A DNA stretch of 6,693 nucleotides from Methanobacteriaceae archaeon (GTDB lineage Archaea > Methanobacteriota > Methanobacteria > Methanobacteriales > Methanobacteriaceae): NCBI GenBank assembly GCA_011620845.1, contig WOYJ01000077.1, forward strand, positions 1-6,693, in the 5' to 3' direction. The translations under genes were made by a program, and so were the position numbers. Of the stretch, positions 1-5,732 are shown piece by piece (position 1 is the first letter of the stretch; each line of letters starts with the position of its first letter). The notes beneath the pieces were generated by a model. That model saw only the letters and a program-made list of their open reading frames with translations, was not told the DNA's origin and made no database searches.

Positions 1-30
1 ATTCACTATTATTCAAATAAACATTTTTTG

Positions 31-38
31 GCTATATC
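31..38 (+). promoter_or_regulatory. possible TATA box for the phosphoesterase gene
   Basis: The octamer GCTATATC follows an A/T-rich stretch and lies about 55 bases before the start codon. An archaeal transcription start about 25 bases downstream would fall near position 60 and give a leader of roughly 30 bases carrying the AAAAGGATC ribosome binding site. It departs from the usual TTTAWATA consensus and the region is AT-rich throughout, so this is weak. Confidence 0.22.
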
Positions 39-91
39 AATTAACAGAGTCAACAACAGATAAAAAAAGATTAAATGAAAAGGATCAAGTA

Positions 92-829
92 ATGCAGTTT
101 AAAAAGATACACAGTGTATCTATCGCCGATTTATCCTTAAAAGTGGAAGATTACCTGGTTATTTCCGATCTACACCTAGGCTATGAGCAGTCCCTCAATG
201 CTGATGGTATCATGATACCCAGATTCCAGTACCCACTCATAATAGAACGGCTAGAGGAGATACAGGAAAAATCCAGCTGCAGCAACATCGTGGTCAACGG
301 TGACCTGAAGCATGAGTTCGGCCAGATAAGCAGGCAGGAATGGAATGAAACCCAGGAGTTCCTGGAGTACCTTAAGGCTAATTTTGATGATATCATATTA
401 ATTAAGGGAAACCACGATAACTTCACCCGGTTCATAGCCGAAAAAAGCGATCTCCAGGTGGAGGAATGTTACCAGATCGGTGATTCCCTGATCCTGCATG
501 GAGATAAAATTCCATCTTACCTGGACAAGACAGAGGCAGAAAACCTAATCATAGGCCATGAACACCCCTGCATCGGACTTAGAAACGGTGAACGGATGGA
601 GAAGATAAAATGTTATCTGTCTGGAAAATATAAAGATTGGAACCTTATAGTGATGCCCTCCTTCAACTTCGTAACCGAAGGATCAGACATCCTACATGAA
701 AAACCACTCTCACCCTTCCTGAAAGCCATTCCCGGGGGAGACCTGGAGATTTACGCTGTGGAAGATTTTGAAGTGTTCCATTTTGGTAGGATAAAGGATA
801 TCATGGCTGTTAGGGAGAAATTTTATTAG
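92..829 (+). CDS. archaeal SbcD/Mre11-related metallophosphoesterase (PdeM-like)
   Basis: A 245-residue calcineurin-like phosphoesterase, expected to be a cytoplasmic two-metal nuclease or phosphodiesterase acting on nucleic acid. All metal-binding motifs are visible in order: D26-L-H28, G70-D71 with K73-H74, G106-N-H-D109, H136-G-D, and G155-H-E-H158. Length and motif spacing match the archaeal 'SbcD-related' phosphoesterases (the TIGR00024 type) and bacterial PdeM, the ligase-associated damage-response endonuclease; it lacks the capping and coiled-coil-binding extensions of true Mre11/SbcD. The start at 92 is favoured by AAAAGGATC at 78-86 and because the phosphoesterase fold begins a few residues in. 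The same frame is open upstream to the window edge without another ATG. It lies 91 bases before an Lhr-type helicase, which supports a repair role. The catalytic core is clear; the exact substrate is not known from sequence. Confidence 0.9.
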   Translation: MQFKKIHSVSIADLSLKVEDYLVISDLHLGYEQSLNADGIMIPRFQYPLIIERLEEIQEKSSCSNIVVNGDLKHEFGQISRQEWNETQEFLEYLKANFDDIILIKGNHDNFTRFIAEKSDLQVEECYQIGDSLILHGDKIPSYLDKTEAENLIIGHEHPCIGLRNGERMEKIKCYLSGKYKDWNLIVMPSFNFVTEGSDILHEKPLSPFLKAIPGGDLEIYAVEDFEVFHFGRIKDIMAVREKFY

Positions 830-839
830 AGGATTTCAC

Positions 840-847
840 TTTATGAA
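840..847 (+). promoter_or_regulatory. weak TATA-like box upstream of lhr
   Basis: TTTATGAA resembles an archaeal TATA element and would place a transcription start near 870, leaving a leader of about 50 bases with the AAGGAG site at 901-906. This would allow lhr to be transcribed separately from the phosphoesterase gene. The match is imperfect and the surrounding gap is AT-rich, so co-transcription from upstream is just as possible. Confidence 0.22.
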
Positions 848-860
848 ATAAAAGAAGTGC

Positions 861-878
861 TGTTTTATTGATAAAACA
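861..878. repeat. 18-bp inverted repeat between the phosphoesterase and lhr
   Basis: Perfect 8-bp arms (TGTTTTAT / ATAAAACA) flank a central TG. The 2-base centre is too tight for a good RNA hairpin, so a dimeric protein-binding site is more natural than a terminator. It sits about 25 bases downstream of a TATA-like TTTATGAA (840-847), where the lhr transcription start would be expected, so an operator role is possible. AT-rich sequence makes chance palindromes easier, and no second copy was noticed in the window. Confidence 0.4.
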
Positions 879-920
879 TAACTAAGATAACTATCAAATA
901 AAGGAGATTAAGATTACAAA

Positions 921-3500
921 ATGATTGCAAAACAGGAAAAAAGATACGAGGATAAGGACATCCATAAAATATTACACCCCTGGGTGAGGCAGTGGTTCAA
1001 CAGCCAGTTTGAAACCTTCACTGAATCCCAGAGAATGGCCCTTATGGACATCCACCAGGGGAGCAACCTCCTGGTATCATCACCCACAGGGTCTGGTAAA
1101 ACCTTGACGGCCTTCCTCTCCCTCATAAGCCAGTTAACCTACATGTCAGAGATGGACATGCTCGAGGACAAGGTCTACTGCATCTACATATCACCCCTTA
1201 AAGCCCTGGACAACGACATAGAGAAGAACCTCGAGGAACCCCTGAGGGGTATAGGGGAGATAGCAGGGCACGAACTTGGAATCCGAAAGGCAGTACGCAC
1301 AGGGGACACCAGCAACTACGAAAGATCTAAGATGCTCAAGAAGCCCCCGCACATCCTCATCACCACCCCTGAAACATTATCCATACTACTCGTCGCCCCC
1401 AAATTCCGGGAGAAACTCCAGGGAGTCAAGTACGTTATAGTGGATGAGATACACTCCCTGGCCGATAACAAACGGGGAGTGCATATGAGCCTTACCCTGG
1501 AGAGGCTACAGAACATAGCAGGAAACTTCACCAGGATAGGGTTAAGCGCCACAGTCCACCCATTAGAGAAGATGGCAGAGTTCCTGGTGGGCTACGAAAA
1601 CGGGACCCCCCGGCCATGTAAGATAGTGGATGTGAACTACCTTAAAAAATTAGACATCAAAGTCCTCTGCCCAGTGGAGGATATAGTCGAAGCGGATCCC
1701 GAGGAAACCAACGATGCCATGTACGACATGCTCTACAGTCTAATAATGGAGCATAAGACCACCCTCATATTCACCAACACACGCAGCGGGACGGAAAGCT
1801 TGGTGTTCAACCTCAAAAGGAGGTTCCCGGAGGACTTCAATGAATTCAATATAATGGCCCACCACAGCTCACTCAGCAGGGAGCTACGATTGGAGACAGA
1901 GAACAAGCTCAAAGACGGAGAACTCAAAGTTGTGGTATCCTCCACCAGCCTGGAGCTGGGAATCGATATCGGATACATCGACCTGGTGATCCTGGTAAGC
2001 AGCCCCAAATCAGTCTCCCGGGCCCTGCAACGTATCGGTAGAAGCGGCCACCGATTACATGATAAATCTAAGGGCAGGATAATCGTGGTGGACAGGGACG
2101 ACTTGGTAGAATGCTCACTCATCTTGAAAAACGCCCTAGAGGGTAAGATCGATAACATAAACATCCCCCACAACTGCCTCGACGTCCTGTCCCAGCACAT
2201 CTATGGGATGGCCATCGAGAGGAAATGGGATATCGATGAGGCCTATGAACTAATCAGGAGCAGCTACCCCTACAGGGAGCTTACCCATAACGACTTCATA
2301 AGTGTACTCAGCTACCTGGCCGGGGATTACACCAGCCTGGAGGAGCGGTACGTCTACGCCAAGATCTGGGTGGACTACGATGAGCACATGTTCGGTAAGC
2401 GGGGGAAACTCGCCAGGATGCTCTACTCCACCAACATAGGAACTATCCCCGACAGGACCGCTGCGAGGGTTAAATGCAACGGCCAGGTGGTAGGTCGTAT
2501 AGAGGAAGATTTCATGGAGAAACTCCAGAAGGGAGATACTTTCGTACTCGGTGGGAACATATACAGGTTCAACTACGCCCGGGGGATGACAGTGAACGTC
2601 ACACCATCCAGCGGGCCACCAACGATACCCTCCTGGTTCTCAGAGCAACTACCCCTCAGCTTCGACCTGGCGGTGGATATACAGAAATTCCGGGACATAA
2701 TGGATGGTAAGTTCCGGATGGAACGGAGTAAAGAGGAGATCATGGACTTCATACATGAATACCTCTATGTGGATTACAATGCCGCTAACAGTATCTACCA
2801 TTACTTCCGGGAGCAGTATCTCTACGCACAGGTGCCTGGGTTGAAGAACCTCCTGGTGGAATTCTATACAGGCTTCGGTGGTAGGAAGTTCGTGGTATTC
2901 CACAGCCTCTTCGGCAGACGGGTTAATGACGCCCTCTCCCGGGCGGTGGCCTACGTCATCGCCAGGAAACACCACAGGGATGTGATGATATCCGTCAGTG
3001 ACAACGGGTTCTACCTCTCAAGTGATGGTAAGATCGGGGGACTGGAAGCCTTCAAGGAGCTTACACCGGAGAATCTGGAGGAGATACTCACACTGGCCAT
3101 CGATAAAACCGAGACCCTCGCAGGGCGTTTCCGGCACTGCGCCGGCCGATCCTTGATGATTCTCAGACGGTACAAAGGGCAGGAGAAGAGTGTGGGACGC
3201 CAGCAGGTCAAGGGGAAGATACTCCTTAAATTCGTGAAGGACCTGGACGATAACTTCTCCATCCTCAAGGAAGCCCGCCGGGAGGTGATGGAGGACTTCA
3301 TGGACGTGAAGAATGCGAAGAAAGTCCTTGAAATGATTCAATCTGGTAAAATGGACCTAAAACAGATAAACACCAAGATACCAACACCATTCGCCTTCAA
3401 CCTGGTTGCCCAGGGCTACCTGGACGTGCTGAAATACGAGGATAGGATTGAATTTATAAGGAGGATGCACCAGGCGGTTATAAATGAGATTGAGGGTTGA
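921..3500 (+). CDS. lhr: Lhr-Core ATP-dependent superfamily 2 helicase
   Basis: An 859-residue helicase of the Lhr family, an ATP-driven translocase that unwinds DNA or RNA:DNA duplexes and is linked to repair. RecA domain 1 (about 30-225) has the Q-motif region F33-T-E-S-Q37, Walker A SPTGSGKT (54-61), Ia SPLKALDND (91-99), Ib ITTPETL (147-153), DEIH (175-178) and SAT (209-211). RecA domain 2 (about 235-430) has LIFTNTRS (282-289), SSTSLELGIDIG (340-351) and QRIGRSGHR (370-378). A winged-helix region and the Lhr-specific C-terminal module follow, with the conserved IPSW (569-572) whose tryptophan couples nucleic acid binding to translocation in studied Lhr proteins. Length matches Lhr-Core, without the long extension of E. 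coli Lhr. ATG 921 is the first start after an in-frame stop at 909-911; the AAGGAG at 901-906 is a rather distant 14 bases upstream. Which archaeal Lhr subgroup it belongs to cannot be fixed here. Confidence 0.95.
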   Translation: MIAKQEKRYEDKDIHKILHPWVRQWFNSQFETFTESQRMALMDIHQGSNLLVSSPTGSGKTLTAFLSLISQLTYMSEMDMLEDKVYCIYISPLKALDNDIEKNLEEPLRGIGEIAGHELGIRKAVRTGDTSNYERSKMLKKPPHILITTPETLSILLVAPKFREKLQGVKYVIVDEIHSLADNKRGVHMSLTLERLQNIAGNFTRIGLSATVHPLEKMAEFLVGYENGTPRPCKIVDVNYLKKLDIKVLCPVEDIVEADPEETNDAMYDMLYSLIMEHKTTLIFTNTRSGTESLVFNLKRRFPEDFNEFNIMAHHSSLSRELRLETENKLKDGELKVVVSSTSLELGIDIGYIDLVILVSSPKSVSRALQRIGRSGHRLHDKSKGRIIVVDRDDLVECSLILKNALEGKIDNINIPHNCLDVLSQHIYGMAIERKWDIDEAYELIRSSYPYRELTHNDFISVLSYLAGDYTSLEERYVYAKIWVDYDEHMFGKRGKLARMLYSTNIGTIPDRTAARVKCNGQVVGRIEEDFMEKLQKGDTFVLGGNIYRFNYARGMTVNVTPSSGPPTIPSWFSEQLPLSFDLAVDIQKFRDIMDGKFRMERSKEEIMDFIHEYLYVDYNAANSIYHYFREQYLYAQVPGLKNLLVEFYTGFGGRKFVVFHSLFGRRVNDALSRAVAYVIARKHHRDVMISVSDNGFYLSSDGKIGGLEAFKELTPENLEEILTLAIDKTETLAGRFRHCAGRSLMILRRYKGQEKSVGRQQVKGKILLKFVKDLDDNFSILKEARREVMEDFMDVKNAKKVLEMIQSGKMDLKQINTKIPTPFAFNLVAQGYLDVLKYEDRIEFIRRMHQAVINEIEG

Positions 3501-3508
3501 TGTAAACT

Positions 3509-3528
3509 AGATTAAGTACTTTAAATCT
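3509..3528. repeat. imperfect inverted repeat between convergent genes
   Basis: AGATT and AATCT bracket the 8-bp palindrome AAGTACTT, giving a bulged, AT-rich dyad just past the lhr stop and before the end of the minus-strand membrane gene. It is the only symmetrical element in this short convergent gap and could assist termination in either direction. Archaeal termination depends mainly on T-tracts, and only a modest one (TTGTTTTG, minus strand, 3531-3538) is present, so a terminator role is tentative. Confidence 0.25.
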
Positions 3529-3542
3529 GATCAAAACAACCC

Positions 3543-3671
3543 CTAAACTGGAATTAACAGCCCCACAACCACTGAAACCACGTTAGCCACACCCGATATC
3601 ACCAGGGCTTGTGGATATTTAATTTTAAATAATAGCTTGATGAGCAGGCTTTCTATTAAAATCACCAGGAA
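3543..3671 (-). pseudogene. displaced C-terminal part of the small membrane protein gene
   Basis: Read in the frame one base off from the 121-residue ORF, this stretch is open to a TAG at 3543-3545. It encodes a strongly hydrophobic segment beginning FLVILIESLLIK, a short basic-polar link (KIKYPQ), and a second hydrophobic segment ending GLLIPV. The product repeats the design of residues about 54-90 of the upstream ORF: the core ILVESLVI there matches ILIESLLI here, and each unit carries an asparagine in its second helix. It has no start codon or ribosome binding site of its own, so it is best read as the true C-terminus separated by a one-base frameshift near 3668-3676. Sequencing error and genuine inactivation cannot be told apart here. 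Confidence 0.65.
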
Positions 3672-3990
3672 CTTCGACCAGCACCAGATCCGCTATGATA
3701 TAGTTGTAGGTGTAAGTGGCAAGCGGCAGGGTGAAACAGTTACCCAGAATGGTATAAAATAGAATCACAGCTATCTTCTGTTTTTTCCTTAGGAATATCC
3801 AGATTACCAGGGATTCCACAAGAATGGTAAACAACAACGTGAATAGTAAAAAGGGGTAACCATAGAGTAAAAATACGTAGTCTGGGTAGCTGTCTAGGTT
3901 GATTATCTGGTAACTGGTTTGTACTTCCTTCTCATCTGGATCGATAACATCAGCGTATACGGTGGGAACCACAGAAAGGCAAATTAACAT
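3625..3990 (-). CDS. small secreted/membrane protein, apparently frameshifted
   Basis: The open frame encodes 121 residues; the family is not one I can name. From the N-terminus: the rest of a signal peptide ending VYA (about residue 13), an extracytoplasmic piece with the motif YPDYVFLLYG (35-44), and two membrane helices (about 46-67 and 73-92) joined by a basic turn (RKKQK). The last 15 residues, after LVLVE (102-106), turn polar and are not membrane-like, whereas the neighbouring frame continues the helix; the native protein was probably about 160 residues with four helices in two repeated pairs. ATG 3990 lies 20 bases from AAAAGGAG (4011-4018) and would leave the signal peptide without its basic start; an out-of-frame ATG at 4021 reads MKRSLL and may be the original start. 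It is downstream of znuB on the same strand, with its own TATA-like box. Confidence 0.6.
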   Translation of the reverse strand: MLICLSVVPTVYADVIDPDEKEVQTSYQIINLDSYPDYVFLLYGYPFLLFTLLFTILVESLVIWIFLRKKQKIAVILFYTILGNCFTLPLATYTYNYIIADLVLVEVPGDFNRKPAHQAII

Positions 3991-4044
3991 CAGACAAACA
4001 AGGTAATAAGCTCCTTTTCATTGTTCTTAATCTACTGCTGGTGG

Positions 4045-4052
4045 TATAAAAA
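4045..4052 (-). promoter_or_regulatory. TATA box for the small membrane protein gene
   Basis: On the minus strand this reads TTTTTATA, a good archaeal TATA element, preceded by purine-rich GAGGAGA that could serve as the TFB recognition element. A start about 26 bases downstream falls near 4022, right at the ATG of 4021-4019, implying a leaderless or nearly leaderless transcript for that start. It suggests the small gene is transcribed separately from the znu genes. Confidence 0.45.
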
Positions 4053-4089
4053 TCTCCTCTTTAATTGATGTATGAAATAATCTCTCTTT

Positions 4090-4884
4090 TCATTCATGGA
4101 TAAAATATGAAATAAATAGAGCTGCTCCCAGTACGAGTATTATGGTAGCCCCAGAGGAAAGGTTGAAGATGAAGGCCAATATCAGTCCCAGGGAAGTTAA
4201 GATCGCCCCAATAATCGTGGAGCTTATCATGAGTTTGTGTATATCGTAGGTGTACTGTTTACAGATGGCCGCCGGTATGGCCAGGAGGGCTATCAACAGG
4301 ATGATACCCACCACTTTTATGAGAACCACCACGCTCAGGGCTATCAACGCCAATAGCAGCATGTTGATGAGGGTAGAAGGCAATCCCACCACCTTGGAGA
4401 ATTCCTCATCAAAGGACACCCCCATAAATTCCCTCCTAAAGAGGAAGACCACCATTAAAATGATCAGGTCTAATACCAGCATGATATATAGGTCGGTGTT
4501 TGAGACGGTGAGTATGCTCCCGAAGAGGTAGCTGAAGAGATCAGGGGCGTAGCCAGACTTTAAATTAACGAATATGATTCCTAGGGCCATTCCTACACTC
4601 CACAGTATCCCTATGGCCGTGTCTTCACTTATCTTCACCTTCTCCTGGACAGCGCCCATAGAGAGGGCGGCTACTATGCTGAATGGTATGGCCGCCACCA
4701 CTGGATTTACTCCGAGTAAGTAACCCAGTCCTACTCCTCCAAATGCAGCATGGGAGATTGCCCCACTCATGGATACAATTTTCTTAATCACCACGTAGGT
4801 TCCCACGGCCCCGCAGGCTACACTGACTAGAATAGCTGCTATGAAGGCCCGCTGCATGAAATCGTATTGTATAAATTCAAACAT
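4090..4884 (-). CDS. znuB: zinc/manganese-type ABC transporter permease (ZnuB family)
   Basis: A 264-residue integral membrane protein of the ABC-3 (ZnuB/MntB/TroC) permease family, forming the membrane channel of a divalent metal importer. It is full length for the family and has about eight hydrophobic segments. Family landmarks are present: SGAISHAAFGGVGLG (40-54), where the histidine and glycines are highly conserved, LFGSIL (120-125), the cytoplasmic stretch FDEEFSKVVGLP (158-169) expected to contact the ATPase, and VGIILLIALLAIPAA (192-206). The start codon has a modest GGTG ribosome site 10 bases upstream. It is the last of the znuA-znuC-znuB series, 88 bases after znuC, so it could be read through from znuC or have its own promoter. 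The family call is firm; zinc rather than manganese is inferred from the binding protein. Confidence 0.92.
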   Translation of the reverse strand: MFEFIQYDFMQRAFIAAILVSVACGAVGTYVVIKKIVSMSGAISHAAFGGVGLGYLLGVNPVVAAIPFSIVAALSMGAVQEKVKISEDTAIGILWSVGMALGIIFVNLKSGYAPDLFSYLFGSILTVSNTDLYIMLVLDLIILMVVFLFRREFMGVSFDEEFSKVVGLPSTLINMLLLALIALSVVVLIKVVGIILLIALLAIPAAICKQYTYDIHKLMISSTIIGAILTSLGLILAFIFNLSSGATIILVLGAALFISYFIHE

Positions 4885-4972
4885 GGGATTGTAACACCGC
4901 TTCGATTTATTTGTTTCTAATTATTTATTGTAACATGAATTTCTTGTTTTACCAATTAAACAACACAAATTT
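4885..4972 (-). promoter_or_regulatory. znuC-znuB gap with a repeated 9-mer
   Basis: This 88-base AT-rich spacer is unusually long for an ABC operon whose first two genes are 13 bases apart. On the minus strand TGTTACAAT occurs twice, at 4927-4935 and 4888-4896, 39 bases apart, the second copy just before the znuB start. AT-rich sequence between them (AATAAATAATTA) could hold a weak TATA element. A second promoter or an operator for znuB is possible but unproven. Confidence 0.25.
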
Positions 4973-5719
4973 TCAGTGCTTCCTGAGCACCCTGTGGGGA
5001 ATCCCGTGGCTGATATGTTCTATGGAACAGTGGTAGATCTCCTCCAATCCCTCCCCCGCTTCTTCAGCAGGGCCGTGATAATACAATTTCTGGTTTAAGC
5101 AGGCGATCTTATCCACGTGCATGGAGACGGTTCCCACATCATGGCTTACCAGTACCAGGGCCATCCTATCCTTTAAATGGGAAATGAGTTGGTAAAAGGA
5201 ATTCTGCATCTCCGGGTCGATGCTGGCCATGGGCTCATCCATGAGGAGTAGTTTTGGCTCCCGGGCCAGTGCCCGGGCAATGAGCACCCGCTGCATCTGC
5301 CCACCGGACAGCCTGCTGATCTGCCTGTCCTTATATCTCTCCATATCCACATCTTTTAACGCCTGTAATGCTATTTCCCTATCTTCAGACGTATAATTTT
5401 TAAACATACCATGATATCTGCCCATCAACACTGTCTCAAAAACATCTATTGGAAAATCCAGGTCAAAATGAGTATGTTGTGGGAGATAACCCACTAAATC
5501 CAAGGCTTTCTTCGGTTCCCTGCCAAAAACTTTGACTTCACCTTTATCTGGGGTTAAAAGGCCCAGCACTATCTTTAAAAGTGTACTTTTCCCACCCCCG
5601 TTGGGGCCGATTATGGCCACGAAATCATTCTCCTCTATGGTGAAGTTGATGTCCTCCAGGACCTGCTGATGGTTATAGCTGAAAGATACATCCTTCATCT
5701 CCAGGGCGTTTAAAGACAT
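4973..5719 (-). CDS. znuC: zinc/manganese-type ABC transporter ATP-binding protein (ZnuC family)
   Basis: A 248-residue ABC ATPase that powers metal import on the cytoplasmic face of ZnuB. All nucleotide-binding elements are intact: Walker A GPNGGGKST (38-46), Q-loop Q81 in GYLPQ, signature LSGGQ (137-141), Walker B LLLMDEP (157-163) with catalytic E162, D-loop SIDP (167-170 region) and switch H193 in VSHD. The double-glycine Walker A and the YLPQ context are typical of the ZnuC/MntC group. The C-terminus is rich in possible metal ligands (H230, C231, H235, H238, H242, H248); the HGIPHRVL part is common in this family. The start is fixed by AAAGGAG with a 5-base spacer, between the znuA stop and this gene, so translation after znuA should be efficient and the two genes are surely co-transcribed. 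Confidence 0.94.
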   Translation of the reverse strand: MSLNALEMKDVSFSYNHQQVLEDINFTIEENDFVAIIGPNGGGKSTLLKIVLGLLTPDKGEVKVFGREPKKALDLVGYLPQHTHFDLDFPIDVFETVLMGRYHGMFKNYTSEDREIALQALKDVDMERYKDRQISRLSGGQMQRVLIARALAREPKLLLMDEPMASIDPEMQNSFYQLISHLKDRMALVLVSHDVGTVSMHVDKIACLNQKLYYHGPAEEAGEGLEEIYHCSIEHISHGIPHRVLRKH

Positions 5720-5724
5720 TATAT

Positions 5725-5730
5725 CTCCTT
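5725..5730 (-). promoter_or_regulatory. strong ribosome binding site for znuC
   Basis: On the minus strand AAGGAG precedes ATG 5719 by 5 bases and lies just after the znuA stop codon (5735-5733). It fixes the znuC start and supports an operon with znuA. Confidence 0.8.
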
Positions 5731-5732
5731 TT

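Noticed and set aside
181..435. Antisense 84-residue frame within the phosphoesterase gene
   Set aside because: It is opposite the catalytic GD and GNHD motifs, which are under obvious coding constraint on the plus strand.
861..878. Intrinsic terminator after the phosphoesterase gene
   Set aside because: The dyad is AT-only in most pairs with a 2-base centre and no following T-tract, so it does not make a convincing terminator hairpin.
1733..2200. Long antisense open frame (155 residues) inside lhr
   Set aside because: It lies entirely opposite the conserved RecA domain 2 of Lhr, has no recognisable motif, is rich in Ser/Arg/Leu as expected for a reverse-complement shadow, and no ribosome site was evident.
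2474..2710. Plus-strand 78-residue frame within lhr
   Set aside because: It is an out-of-frame reading of the well-conserved Lhr C-terminal module (around IPSW), so coding there is already explained.
2649..3341. Several antisense open frames over the 3' part of lhr
   Set aside because: They overlap each other in different frames opposite a clearly conserved coding region and show no domain features; the higher GC of lhr makes stop codons rarer on the other strand.
4250..4531. Plus-strand 93-residue frame opposite znuB
   Set aside because: It is a low-complexity Thr/Met/Arg-rich shadow of the membrane permease gene with no start signals.
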